Shown here piece by piece: positions 13,898 to 22,289 of a stretch of 25,852 nt of DNA (the first letter of the stretch is position 1; every line of letters begins with the position of its first letter). The stretch is from Clostridiaceae bacterium (GTDB lineage: Bacteria; Bacillota; Clostridia; Oscillospirales; Acutalibacteraceae), in NCBI GenBank assembly GCA_016297645.1, contig JAEDGF010000026.1, forward strand, positions 1-25,852, in the 5' to 3' direction. A program made the position numbers and the translations under genes. Below the pieces are notes generated by a model. The model had not been told where the DNA came from and searched no databases. It saw nothing but the letters and a program-made list of their open reading frames with translations.

Positions 13898-14347
13898 CTA
13901 TGTTGTTTGGTCCGCAGTACAAAGCGATATGTATTTGTTAAACTGTTCCGAAATGTATTTCAGAAATGTATAGTCCAGTTCATTGAACGCAGGCAGTTTG
14001 TTTACCCATATCGCGAGAAATTCAAGCAGAGCTTTTAAGGTTTCGTCGGTAAACGGGAGATTATCCAAGCCGCTTTTCTTAAATTCTTCCTCAAAGGCGG
14101 GAAATGCCTTCGTCAAGACAGATACCAGTCTTTTGAACGGGTCTGCGGCACGGTCGAATTTTTTGGTTTTATAAATCTCGCACAGCTTGTTATAGTATTC
14201 CTTAGCTGCTTTCCTCGGGATTATTCTTTTAAGCTCCTCCGGAATGTTCGTTTCGACGGAACGGAGCCAGTCGGTGTAAGCCCTTGAAGCGGACTCCTCT
14301 ATTGCTTCGGGGGGTGTTATAATCAGATTGTCAATTTCTTTTTCCAT
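13898..14347 (-). CDS. Uncharacterised 149-aa protein
   Basis: I do not recognise a family. The protein is rich in charged and aromatic residues and looks all-helical. It has no signal peptide, transmembrane segment or Cys motif (one Cys at about 56 and one near the C-terminus). It has a proline-containing N-terminus, then helices with IPEELKRIIPRKAAKEYYNKL (within 35-56) and an LPFTDETLKALLEFLAIW stretch (about 97-114). It is considered real because it has a GAGGAG ribosome site, a good promoter at 14390-14418, and a shared terminator. It points against all its neighbours and is probably monocistronic. Confidence 0.75.
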   Translation of the reverse strand: MEKEIDNLIITPPEAIEESASRAYTDWLRSVETNIPEELKRIIPRKAAKEYYNKLCEIYKTKKFDRAADPFKRLVSVLTKAFPAFEEEFKKSGLDNLPFTDETLKALLEFLAIWVNKLPAFNELDYTFLKYISEQFNKYISLCTADQTT

Positions 14348-14389
14348 AATAATCTCTCCTCTTCATTGTTGTGTAAAGTGGCTAACATA

Positions 14390-14418
14390 AGTATACCAGT
14401 GTTTTAGACATTATTCAA
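14390..14418 (-). promoter_or_regulatory. Promoter of the 149-aa protein gene
   Basis: On the minus strand, -35 TTGAAT (14418-14413) and -10 TATACT (14395-14390) have a 17-bp spacer. The leader is about 35 nt. Confidence 0.65.
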
Positions 14419-14475
14419 CATCTTCCTGTCAAAAACATCTATTTTTATGCTGCAAAATATCATAAAAAATCGGTA

Positions 14476-14504
14476 TTGCCTGAATTCATTTTGTATGGTA
14501 AAAT
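14476..14504 (+). promoter_or_regulatory. Promoter of the secreted cysteine peptidase gene
   Basis: -35 TTGCCT (14476-14481) and -10 TAAAAT (14499-14504) have a 17-bp spacer, with the start about 34 nt before the ATG. It is divergent from the promoter of the 149-aa protein, 58 bp away. Confidence 0.6.
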
Positions 14505-14544
14505 ATTAAAGCGCCTTATCGGCAGCTTTGAGGAGGAATAAAAA

Positions 14545-15681
14545 ATGACAAAAAAAATTACATCTGTTCTGCTTGCGGTCATGCTTTTGCTCTCATGCTT
14601 TGCAGCGACGGCAGGCGCGGCGTTGGTTGTCAGAACCGTGACATATCACGCCGGCGAAGACAACGAAATAACAAAAGTCGCTTTCGCGTACACCGACGGT
14701 ACTGTGTACATTGATTCATATCCGTACTTCGGCAGCTCGTACTTAACGCGCGACAACTATGCGTTTGCCGGATGGTCGGACGAAGAAAACGGCAAGGTCG
14801 TCTATTTCGGCGGCGAGGAGGTCGCACTCGACGGAAGCATTGACCTTTATGCCGTCTGGACTCCCGTTGCGCTCGAAGACAGCGAGATATTCTTTTTCAA
14901 TAATTCAAAACGCTACTTTACCGGCGGCGAGGACGGAAAATACCGTCTGAACGACGAACACAAGGCGATGCTCGAAAAGAATATTTTCAAGACCTTCGGC
15001 CCCACGCCCGTCCCCGGAATCGCGCTCGGTGCGGTTCTTGCGACATATCCGCAGTGGAACTGGCAAGGCTCGTGCTACGGAATTTCAACCGTTACGGCAT
15101 TGCAGCACTACGGTTTTATCGACATAAAGGGTCTGCAAGATGCCGAGTCGCTTTACGATATGCTCAATGACGACGAACTCATAAGCGTGATAAACTACTA
15201 TCAGGCAAACGCCGCCACGAGCTGGCTGTGCGAAAACAAGGCTGTCGCAAATACTCCGAATTCGTATGCGGCTTCGATGAAGGATATGTTCGAGAGCGTA
15301 AAAAGCGGCAAAATCGTTATGTATACATATTATAAGGGCGCGGCTTTCGTAACAGCCGGTCACACGGTGCTCTTTACCGGTGCGTACGAAGCTGCGGACG
15401 GCAGTCATGTCCTTGTAACATACAACAGCAACCGTCCCTCCCGTTACACAAACGGTATTAAAAACGACAGATTCGTTCTCTCTGCCGATTTCAAAACAAT
15501 GACGGACGACAACGGTGTGACGGCCGGCGACGCAAACTGGACGGACACCTTTGAGCAGTTCAAGTCGTTTGATATAAACGGCAAGGGAAGCGCATCAAGC
15601 TGGTACAATACTTTCTTTGCGCATATCGCGAACGCATTCGCGCGTTTCTTTGCGGCGCTCGGAAATCTTTTTCACAAATAA
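14545..15681 (+). CDS. Secreted papain-like cysteine peptidase with InlB-type repeat
   Basis: The protein has 378 aa. Residues 1-26 are a signal peptide (MTKK, hydrophobic core, TAGAA cleavage region). Residues about 33-106 form a beta-grasp InlB B-type (Listeria-Bacteroides) repeat ending in the typical IDLYAVW. A peptidase-like domain follows, with the nucleophile in WQGSCYGIS (C177), AGHTVLFTGAY (H273) and a following YNSN (N294 or N296), the Cys-His-Asn order of papain-fold enzymes. The C-terminus (about 350-378) is a Phe/Ala-rich amphipathic segment with no LPxTG anchor. It may degrade or bind host or wall polymers outside the cell. The substrate is unknown and proteolytic activity is inferred only from the motif order. 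A GAGGAGGA ribosome site precedes it. The HAD gene follows 24 nt later. Confidence 0.75.
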   Translation: MTKKITSVLLAVMLLLSCFAATAGAALVVRTVTYHAGEDNEITKVAFAYTDGTVYIDSYPYFGSSYLTRDNYAFAGWSDEENGKVVYFGGEEVALDGSIDLYAVWTPVALEDSEIFFFNNSKRYFTGGEDGKYRLNDEHKAMLEKNIFKTFGPTPVPGIALGAVLATYPQWNWQGSCYGISTVTALQHYGFIDIKGLQDAESLYDMLNDDELISVINYYQANAATSWLCENKAVANTPNSYAASMKDMFESVKSGKIVMYTYYKGAAFVTAGHTVLFTGAYEAADGSHVLVTYNSNRPSRYTNGIKNDRFVLSADFKTMTDDNGVTAGDANWTDTFEQFKSFDINGKGSASSWYNTFFAHIANAFARFFAALGNLFHK

Positions 15682-15705
15682 TTAACAGCGTACGGAGCTG
15701 ATATA

Positions 15706-16317
15706 ATGAGATACGGTACATACATTTTTGATTTCGGTCAGGTTATCGGAGAGTTTGAAAAATACGACATTGTCGGGCATTTTATCCCGGCAGGGGAGGA
15801 CTGCGAGCTGTTGAAGTCCGTTTTCTTTGGCCGTGACCACTGGGATAAGCTCGACCGCGGCGCAATTACCGACGACGAGGTCAAAGAGATGCTCAAAGCG
15901 AAGCTCCCGGAGCGGCTGCACGCAGTGTCGGACGCACTGTATGACGGCTGGGTCGCGGCACCGCCTGTCGTTGACGGAATGGACAGCCTTATCCGCGACT
16001 TGAAGAATGCCGGAGCAAAGCTGTATCTTCTCTCGAATTTCAGCGTTCAGTTTGCCGAACACTACAATGATTCTCCCGTTTTCGGGGAGCTTCTCAATTT
16101 GTTTGACGGTCTTGTTATCTCCGGTACGATTAAGATGGTGAAGCCCGACCACGCGATATTCGAATACCTTTTCAAAAAGTATGACCTCACTCCGGGGGAA
16201 TGTCTGTTTATTGACGACAACAAGGCTAACATTGAAGCCGGCAATAGGGAAGGGCTGAACACATATCTCTTCGACGGCGACGCAGAGAAGCTGCGCGGCT
16301 ATATTTTCGGAGAATAA
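15706..16317 (+). CDS. HAD-family phosphatase, YihX-like
   Basis: The 203-aa protein has the four HAD motifs: IFDFGQV with nucleophile D9, LLSN (108-111), the KPD lysine K146, and FIDDNKANIEAG with D170/D171. An alpha-helical type I cap lies between motifs I and II (about 15-85). The residue two after the nucleophile is Gly (DFG) instead of Asp, as in E. coli YihX (alpha-glucose-1-phosphate phosphatase) and related proteins. A small sugar phosphate is therefore the likeliest substrate, but specificity cannot be read from sequence. It is probably cotranscribed with the upstream peptidase gene (24-nt gap, ACGGAG site). Confidence 0.85.
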   Translation: MRYGTYIFDFGQVIGEFEKYDIVGHFIPAGEDCELLKSVFFGRDHWDKLDRGAITDDEVKEMLKAKLPERLHAVSDALYDGWVAAPPVVDGMDSLIRDLKNAGAKLYLLSNFSVQFAEHYNDSPVFGELLNLFDGLVISGTIKMVKPDHAIFEYLFKKYDLTPGECLFIDDNKANIEAGNREGLNTYLFDGDAEKLRGYIFGE

Positions 16318-16362
16318 TATGCGTTTTTATTGCGAAAAAAGCTCAAAAACTCAAAAAAATAC

Positions 16363-16391
16363 TTGAAACCGGTATTTCACTGTGATATAAT
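16363..16391 (+). promoter_or_regulatory. Strong rpsB-tsf promoter
   Basis: -35 TTGAAA (16363-16368), 17-bp spacer, and consensus -10 TATAAT (16386-16391) preceded by an extended -10 TGA. This is as expected for a highly expressed ribosomal operon. The leader is about 107 nt. Confidence 0.85.
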
Positions 16392-16422
16392 TGTCAGGCA
16401 AAACGCACGCAGACAGATTGCA

Positions 16423-16460
16423 GGGGCGGTGCGGAGCGTCCGATACGCGCTCCGTTCCCC
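16423..16460 (+). promoter_or_regulatory. Structured leader of rpsB, possible S2 autoregulatory element
   Basis: A two-tier hairpin pairs GGGG (16423-16426) with CCCC (16457-16460) outside, and CGGAGCG (16432-16438) with CGCTCCG (16448-16454) inside. It lies between the promoter and the ribosome site. Ribosomal protein operons are often controlled by such leaders. No match to a known rpsB leader class is claimed. Confidence 0.35.
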
Positions 16461-16504
16461 GGTAAAAAGACGGCTGCGGTGGTTAAACAAAGGAGGATAT
16501 ACAA

Positions 16505-17242
16505 ATGTCAGTAGTATCAATGAAACAGCTGCTTGAAGCAGGCGTACACTTCGGTCACCAAACAAGAAGATGGAACCCCAAAATGGCTCCCTATATCTTC
16601 ACAGAGCGTAACGGTATCTATATTATCGACCTTCAAAAGACCGTTAAAAAGCTCGAAGAGGCTTATATGTTCGTACGCGAAGTATCCGCAAACGGCGGCG
16701 AGATTTTCTTCGTAGGCACCAAAAAGCAGGCTATGGATTCCATCAAGGAAGAAGCAGAGCGCTGCGGTATGCCTTTCGTAAATGCCCGTTGGCTCGGCGG
16801 TATGCTCACCAACTTCTCCACCATTAAGCGCAGAATCAAAAGACTCGAACAGCTTAAAAAGATGGAAGAGGACGGCACCTTTGATATGCTTCCCAAAAAG
16901 GAAGTTATCAAGCTCAAACTCGAAAGAGAAAAACTCGAAAAGTTCATGGGCGGTATCGTTAACATGAAGAAGCAGCCCGCTGCTATTTTCATCGTTGACC
17001 CCCGCAAGGAGAGAATTGCGGTTCTCGAAGCAAAGAAGCTCGGTATTCCGATCGTTGCTATCGTTGACACAAACTGCGATCCCGACGAGATCGACTATGT
17101 TATTCCCGGCAATGACGACGCTATAAGAGCCGTTAAACTCATTGCAGGTGCAATGGCAGACGCCGTTATCGAAGGCAGACAGGGCGCAACCGGCACTGAG
17201 GAAGAAGCTCAGGCTGAGGAAGGCGCAACCTTCACCGAATAA
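16505..17242 (+). CDS. rpsB: 30S ribosomal protein S2
   Basis: The 245-aa protein is of normal length. It has the S2 signatures: VSMKQLLEAGVHFGHQTRRWNPKM at the N-terminus (S2 signature 1), FVGTKKQA, RWLGGMLTNF, and the later PIVAIVDTNCDPDEIDYVIPGNDDA region. The acidic Glu/Ala-rich tail (about 225-245) is a usual variable end. It binds the 30S platform near the mRNA exit. An AAAGGAGG ribosome site and a strong promoter precede it, and tsf follows, the common bacterial order. Confidence 0.98.
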   Translation: MSVVSMKQLLEAGVHFGHQTRRWNPKMAPYIFTERNGIYIIDLQKTVKKLEEAYMFVREVSANGGEIFFVGTKKQAMDSIKEEAERCGMPFVNARWLGGMLTNFSTIKRRIKRLEQLKKMEEDGTFDMLPKKEVIKLKLEREKLEKFMGGIVNMKKQPAAIFIVDPRKERIAVLEAKKLGIPIVAIVDTNCDPDEIDYVIPGNDDAIRAVKLIAGAMADAVIEGRQGATGTEEEAQAEEGATFTE

Positions 17243-17259
17243 TTTCCGTTTAACCGAAT

Positions 17260-17290
17260 AAGGGCTGCCGCAATTTATGCAACAGCCCTT
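17260..17290 (+). terminator. Hairpin between rpsB and tsf (partial terminator or mRNA processing site)
   Basis: AAGGGCTG (17260-17267) pairs with CAGCCCTT (17283-17290) across a 15-nt loop. The T-tract after it is interrupted, so it probably attenuates rather than fully stops transcription, tuning tsf relative to rpsB. Confidence 0.55.
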
Positions 17291-17328
17291 TACTTAAATC
17301 TTTATATATTACACAGGAGGATAAAATT

Positions 17329-18258
17329 ATGGCAGCATTTACAGCAAAAGATGTTCAGGCCCTTCGTGAAAAGACCGGCGCCGGCATGATGGAGTGCAAA
17401 AAGGCTCTCGTTGAAGCCGACGGCGATATGGATAAGGCAATAGATGTTCTTCGTGAAAGAGGACTTGCCGCAGCTACCAAGAAAGCAAGCAGAATCGCCG
17501 CAGAAGGCGTTGTTCTCGCTCACTATGACGAGGCTGCAAAGGTCGGCGTTCTCGTTGAAGTTAACTCTGAAACCGACTTCGTTGCCAAAAACGAAAAGTT
17601 CAAGGCTCTCGTTCTCGGCGTAGCAAAGACGATCGTTGCAGAGAATCCGGCAGATGTTGAAGCTCTTACCGCTATGAAGTTTGACGGAACGGAGCATACC
17701 GTTGCCGAAACCTTCCAGGAGGCAGTTCTCTCCATCGGCGAAAACATGAAGATTCGTCGTTTCGTAAGAGTTGAAGGCATTGCCGCAACTTATATTCACG
17801 CAGGCGGCGCAGTCGGTGTTATGGTTACTTTCGATACCGACGACGCTACCGCAGCTAAGGACGAGTTCAAGGTAATGGGCAAGGATGTTGCAATGCAGGT
17901 TGCAGCTATGTCACCTCTTTATCTCGACAGAGATTCCGTTCCGGCTGATGTTATCGAGCATGAGAAGGAGATCAACCTCGCTCAGATGAAAGAGGATCCC
18001 AAAATGGCTAACAAACCTGCTCAGGTTCTCGAAAAGATCGTTACCGGTAAGCTCGGCAAGTATTTCACCGAGGTTTGCCTTATGGATCAGGAGTATGTTA
18101 AGGATCCCGATTTCGATGTTAAGGGCTATGTCGCTTCCGTTGCCAAAAAGCTCGGTGCCGATGTTAAGGTCACAGGCTTCTATCGCTTTGCAAAGGGCGA
18201 AGGACTTCAAAAGAGAGAAGACGACTTCGCAGCAGAAGTTGCCGGCATGATGAAATAA
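17329..18258 (+). CDS. tsf: Translation elongation factor Ts
   Basis: The 309-aa protein is the guanine-nucleotide exchange factor for EF-Tu. It has the N-terminal UBA-like domain VQALREKTGAGMMECKKAL (10-28), the TDFVAKN motif (81-87) that contacts EF-Tu, two core subdomains (about 55-285) and the conserved C-terminal FYRFAKGEG region. It has a CAGGAGG ribosome site. Downstream of rpsB it shares the same promoter, modulated by the intervening hairpin. Confidence 0.98.
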   Translation: MAAFTAKDVQALREKTGAGMMECKKALVEADGDMDKAIDVLRERGLAAATKKASRIAAEGVVLAHYDEAAKVGVLVEVNSETDFVAKNEKFKALVLGVAKTIVAENPADVEALTAMKFDGTEHTVAETFQEAVLSIGENMKIRRFVRVEGIAATYIHAGGAVGVMVTFDTDDATAAKDEFKVMGKDVAMQVAAMSPLYLDRDSVPADVIEHEKEINLAQMKEDPKMANKPAQVLEKIVTGKLGKYFTEVCLMDQEYVKDPDFDVKGYVASVAKKLGADVKVTGFYRFAKGEGLQKREDDFAAEVAGMMK

Positions 18259-18269
18259 GATTTACTTCG

Positions 18270-18315
18270 GTGTGCGGTGCGGTTCCTGACGGGACTCGCA
18301 TGGCACACTTTTTTT
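18270..18315 (+). terminator. Intrinsic terminator of the rpsB-tsf operon
   Basis: GTGTGC (18270-18275) pairs with GCACAC (18303-18308). A second internal TGCG/CGCA stem lies inside, and seven T residues follow (18309-18315). Confidence 0.88.
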
Positions 18316-18341
18316 AACATTTGAGAGGAGACAGCAGAGAA

Positions 18342-19136
18342 ATGCAAGAGGTATATAAGCTCTGGGCGGACGGAAAAACGCCCCTGTTTAAGGAGGAGTA
18401 CGGTCAGGAAGAACCTACCGTTACGGCGCATCTTATTGAAGGAAAAGAAAACGCACCTTGTGTAATAGTTCTCCCGGGCGGCGGCTACGGCAGTCTTGCG
18501 GACGACCACGAGGGCAGGCAGATATGTGAAATACTTAATGAAAACGGCTATTCCGCGTTTATGCTCAGATATCGCTTGACGCCGTATCATTACCCCTGCC
18601 ATCTTCTGGATGCAAAACGCGCCGTCCGTTTTGTACGGGCGAATGCAGAGCGCTTCAGCATCAGCCCGAACAAAATAGGCATTATGGGATTCAGCGCCGG
18701 CGGACACCTCGCCTGCACGACAGGACTCCTTTTTGACGACGGAAAAACGGACGGTGACGAGATTGACCGTGTTTCTTCGCGTCCGGACAGTGTGTGCTCC
18801 TGCTATGCCGTTGCATCTCTCGACCGTGAGATAACGCACAGGGGAACGCGTGAAAATCTCCTCGGTGACTACGAAAATGACGAGCTTGCAAAAATCCTCA
18901 CCTGCGAAAATATTGTTCCCGACAACGCCCCGCCGTTTTTTATATGGCATACGGCGGAGGACAACTCGGTGAATGTCCGCTGCTCTCTCAGACTTGCAAC
19001 GGCGCTTGCCGAGAAAAAGCAGCTTTTTGAGCTTCATGTTTTCCCGTACGGCCGCCACGGACTCGGACTCGCAAAAGAAACACCACTTGCGAATCAGTGG
19101 TTTGATTTGTATATCAAATGGCTTAATATACAATAA
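18342..19136 (+). CDS. Alpha/beta hydrolase, acetyl-esterase/BD-FAE-like
   Basis: This 264-aa cytoplasmic protein has no signal peptide. It has the oxyanion motif LPGGGYGSL (44-52), nucleophile elbow GFSAGGH with S118, acid D207 in HTAEDNSV, and H239 in YGRHGLGLA, a complete Ser-Asp-His triad in the standard order. This pattern matches intracellular acetylxylan or other carbohydrate esterases that remove acetyl groups from oligosaccharides. The exact ester is unknown. The start is the ATG at 18342 after a GAGAGGAGAC site; a TTG at 18321 is not needed. No promoter was identified in the 26 nt after the tsf terminator, so read-through may supply expression. Confidence 0.85.
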   Translation: MQEVYKLWADGKTPLFKEEYGQEEPTVTAHLIEGKENAPCVIVLPGGGYGSLADDHEGRQICEILNENGYSAFMLRYRLTPYHYPCHLLDAKRAVRFVRANAERFSISPNKIGIMGFSAGGHLACTTGLLFDDGKTDGDEIDRVSSRPDSVCSCYAVASLDREITHRGTRENLLGDYENDELAKILTCENIVPDNAPPFFIWHTAEDNSVNVRCSLRLATALAEKKQLFELHVFPYGRHGLGLAKETPLANQWFDLYIKWLNIQ

Positions 19137-19196
19137 AATAACGGTAATGTGACAATATAAGAGGCGGCGAAAAAGCCCCCTCTGTCGTGTCCGGAC

Positions 19197-19224
19197 TTGA
19201 TTTTTTGGCATATTTTGATACAAT
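19197..19224 (+). promoter_or_regulatory. Promoter of the PBP-SEDS operon
   Basis: -35 TTGATT (19197-19202) and -10 TACAAT (19219-19224) have a 16-bp spacer. The leader is about 78 nt. A GC-rich hairpin without a T-run (about 19159-19183) lies just upstream and may separate it from the esterase gene. Confidence 0.5.
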
Positions 19225-19309
19225 AGATCGTAGAAGAGAAGATTTTGTCTTTTCTTTTGCGGTCTTTTTTGTTGACGATGACTGCAATTTGGTGGGGAGG
19301 AAAGAAGAG

Positions 19310-20584
19310 ATGTTTAAAAAGAGCCGAAAAATAAAAGCAGCCGTTGCTTTTCTCGCAGTGCTGATTATCGGGTTGCTTGTGATGATGGTCATTTCACTTG
19401 TCACGAACAGCAGTGAACGCAAAGGGTATGCACGGACAAATATTACCCGTATGGTGTCCGACAGAGTTACAGTTCTCGATGTAGACGGTCTGCCGCTTTA
19501 CAGCGGTGAATATGCCAAGGACAGAGTTTTACGAGAAGCCATGTTTCCGATTCTCGGGAGCAATTCCGAAAAGAAGCTCCTTGTTGACGCTGAACAGCAG
19601 GCGGTTTCATACAGCCGGTTTTTCGGTCCTAAGGTTACCGACACCACGGTAAATCTTACGATTGACCGTGATTTGCAGGTGAACGCCTATTCCGCCCTTG
19701 AAGAGAGCGGCTTTTTCGGCAGCATTTTTATCGCAAACTATGAAACCGGCGCGATACGGGCGATGGTATCATACCCGTCGCTCGATGTAAAAAATACGGA
19801 AAACGAGGTCAAAAACGACAATACGAAAAAATACCTTAACCGCAATATGCTCGCTTACACGCCGGGTTCGGTTTTTAAGGCGGTTTCGGCAGCCGCTGTT
19901 TTGGAGAATCTCTCGGGCGCGTCCGGTAAAAAGTTCACCTGCACCGGACAGTATAAAGATGTCGTTTGCTACGAAAAGACGAAGCACGGCGAGGAAACTC
20001 TCGCTTCTGTTCTTCTTAACTCCTGCAACTGCGGCACGACGTATTTCTCCTCGCTTATTTTACCCGAGGCTATCGAGCAGTTCGTTTCTGTCAGTAAAAT
20101 ATGCGGCAGCGACCTTATTTCGGATTTCGACGGCGGGTGCGAACAGGGAACATTTACCACAAAAAATATCGGTTGGGCTTGTGTCGGTCAGGGCGAGGAT
20201 AATATAACGCCCATAGCCGTCGCAAATTACTATGCCGCGCTTGCAAACGGCGGTATTCGCCGTAATTTTAAGCTGCTCAGAGAAACCGAAATTGACAAGG
20301 GCAGCCGCATTATGATGGAGTCGACGGCTGCATATATCACAAAAGCCCTGACTCCGCTTGCAGCGAATCAAATCAAGTGCAAGTCTTTTGCGAAAACAGG
20401 TACTGCCGAGGTGGACAACAAGCCCTCTCATGCGTGGTTCGTGTGCGCACTCACCGATGAGAAAGCCCCGAAATATGTGTGCGTAGTTATGCTCGAACAC
20501 GCCGGCGGCTCGCAGAATGCGAAAAAAGTAGCCTGCGATTACATCAATAACAATATTCTCACAAAGGGGGTGCGGGACAAATGA
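19310..20584 (+). CDS. Class B penicillin-binding protein (transpeptidase), minimal PbpA-like
   Basis: The 424-aa protein has an N-terminal transmembrane anchor (about 9-31), a short non-catalytic dimerisation region (40-135), and a transpeptidase domain with all three motifs: SxxK as S187-V-F-K190, SxN as S238-C-N240, and K362-T-G364. It is shorter than usual PBP2/SpoVD proteins (over 550 aa) and resembles the small PbpA type, which pairs with a RodA/FtsW glycosyltransferase. It crosslinks peptidoglycan on the outer face of the membrane. The stop overlaps the SEDS start as ATGA, so the two are translationally coupled. The start at 19310 has a GGGGAGG site. Many Cys residues (nine) are unusual for an exported domain. 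Confidence 0.9.
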   Translation: MFKKSRKIKAAVAFLAVLIIGLLVMMVISLVTNSSERKGYARTNITRMVSDRVTVLDVDGLPLYSGEYAKDRVLREAMFPILGSNSEKKLLVDAEQQAVSYSRFFGPKVTDTTVNLTIDRDLQVNAYSALEESGFFGSIFIANYETGAIRAMVSYPSLDVKNTENEVKNDNTKKYLNRNMLAYTPGSVFKAVSAAAVLENLSGASGKKFTCTGQYKDVVCYEKTKHGEETLASVLLNSCNCGTTYFSSLILPEAIEQFVSVSKICGSDLISDFDGGCEQGTFTTKNIGWACVGQGEDNITPIAVANYYAALANGGIRRNFKLLRETEIDKGSRIMMESTAAYITKALTPLAANQIKCKSFAKTGTAEVDNKPSHAWFVCALTDEKAPKYVCVVMLEHAGGSQNAKKVACDYINNNILTKGVRDK

Positions 20585-22281
20585 TAAACATACTCTGTGA
20601 CTTGCTTCTTGTCGGTTTTATCGGCATTTCCGTTTATATTTTGTACCGCACCCGTAATTACCGCTTCGGTGTCGTCGTCAGTAATGACGAAAACAAAACG
20701 CTGTCGGACGGCTCGGGCGGCTTGGAAATCTCCTTCGGTTCTTCCCGCGCAAATGATATCTGCGTGGCAGACAGATCCGTACTGCCCTTTGAGAGCGAAG
20801 TGAAGTATGCCCCGGAGCAAGACGGCGCGTTTGTCATTAACGAGGTCGGCGGCGCAGGCGGCAATTCCTACGGACTTGCGCGTTATTCACTCGGAAAAGC
20901 TACATTTTCGCTGTCGCTTCCGGGCGCGCCCGTTTTTTATAAGAGTCTGTTCGGACTGATTGCCGTGTTGACCGGCATTGTTTATGCTATTCTCCGAGCA
21001 ATCAGCTTTCGCTATCTTGAAAGCTATCCGTGGGTATTAATCCCGTTCGGCATGGTCGTTGTCTATATTATAGCAATGTATTTTGTGCGAGCGGATAACG
21101 CCCCGATTATCGAAACGGCGTTTGCCATGCTTGTCACACACCAGACTGAGGTCATTTTTTACGGAGCGAACGAAGAACAGCTTAAAGAACGGACGATTTT
21201 TGCCGCAGTGAGCATCGGACTCTACCTCTTGTCGTCGATTGCGGTGAGAATTTTTCTGCGTTACTGCAAAGTATACAGAGAACGCGCGTGGGTGTTCAGA
21301 GCCGTTGCGGCGGCTGCCATTGCCGTTCTTGCTGTTGTAAATCTGTTGCTGGCGAAAGACAACAACGGTGCGTACAACTGGGTCAAAATAGGCGGAAATC
21401 TTTCGTTTCAGCCGTCCGAGCTTATAAAAGTGCCGCTTATCTTTATGCTTGCAGTCCCCGCGGGCGAGGAATTTATAAGGCTTAAAAACCTGTTTTTCTC
21501 TGTCGGAGTGCCGGTCTGCTGCATGATATACGCCCTTCTTATACGCGACTCGGGCGTGATGGTTCAGTATGCGGTAATAACGGTTGCGGCGCTGCTTGTG
21601 CAGAACTCGTCATTTCTTCTCTCGGCTCTTACTGCGGTGGTTGCCGTTATTGTCTGTAAATTCCTGCCGGCGTGGTGGAGCGTGCTTTTGCCGAAACTGA
21701 GTACCACGGCATTCAGCCGCATAAACGGGTGGCTCGGCAGCGGCAGCTTTTTGGACGGGCTTTCCGGTAAAGGCGTGTGGGCGTCGACGGAAAATTACGG
21801 CTACCAGTCGGCGCAGACTGCGGCGGCGGCTTTTGAGAGCGGTCTGTTCGGCGCGGCAGATTCGCCGTATGAGGTATTAAAGAATGTTGCCGCTGCAAAT
21901 TCCGACCTCGTTATAGGCGTACTCGGCGAAAAGAACGGTTCCGTTTTCGTTATTCTCACGGTGCTGCTGTTTGCACTTATCGTTATTTTTTCCTTCTCGT
22001 CGCTAAAACAGCAGGACAAAACAACGCAGGTTCTTACCGTCACGGCGCTCTCACTCATAACGAGCGGCGTGCTTCTGAATATCGGCGGAACGCTCGGAGT
22101 GCTGCCGCTTACGGGAATCGTCCTTCCGGCATTGAGCCGCGGCGGTACTGCCGCTATTTCATACGGGGTGTGCTTCGGGATCATTTCCTCAACGGGAGTT
22201 ACGCATGCGTATATGAATGAGCTGCTTAACACCGGAAAAAAGCGCAGAAGCCGCAGTGAAACAAATTGGGACGAAGAATAA
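20581..22281 (+). CDS. SEDS-family peptidoglycan glycosyltransferase (RodA/FtsW type) with N-terminal FHA-like domain
   Basis: The 566-aa protein has a first transmembrane helix (about 4-22), then a soluble segment (about 27-115) with an FHA-like strand pattern around FGSSRANDICVADRSV (52-67). The SEDS polytopic core runs from about 120 to 548. Family motifs are WVKIGGNLSFQPSELIK (267-283), RDSG (322-325), the catalytic-Asp region NSDLVIGVLGE (D442), and VLPALSRGGTAAISYG (514-529). It polymerises lipid II and should partner the overlapping PBP. The FHA-like part lacks the usual His after the S/R positions, so phosphothreonine binding is doubtful. RodA or FtsW cannot be told apart here. A basic C-terminal tail (KKRRSRS) ends it. 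Confidence 0.9.
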   Translation: MINILCDLLLVGFIGISVYILYRTRNYRFGVVVSNDENKTLSDGSGGLEISFGSSRANDICVADRSVLPFESEVKYAPEQDGAFVINEVGGAGGNSYGLARYSLGKATFSLSLPGAPVFYKSLFGLIAVLTGIVYAILRAISFRYLESYPWVLIPFGMVVVYIIAMYFVRADNAPIIETAFAMLVTHQTEVIFYGANEEQLKERTIFAAVSIGLYLLSSIAVRIFLRYCKVYRERAWVFRAVAAAAIAVLAVVNLLLAKDNNGAYNWVKIGGNLSFQPSELIKVPLIFMLAVPAGEEFIRLKNLFFSVGVPVCCMIYALLIRDSGVMVQYAVITVAALLVQNSSFLLSALTAVVAVIVCKFLPAWWSVLLPKLSTTAFSRINGWLGSGSFLDGLSGKGVWASTENYGYQSAQTAAAAFESGLFGAADSPYEVLKNVAAANSDLVIGVLGEKNGSVFVILTVLLFALIVIFSFSSLKQQDKTTQVLTVTALSLITSGVLLNIGGTLGVLPLTGIVLPALSRGGTAAISYGVCFGIISSTGVTHAYMNELLNTGKKRRSRSETNWDEE

Positions 22282-22289
22282 ATATGCCC

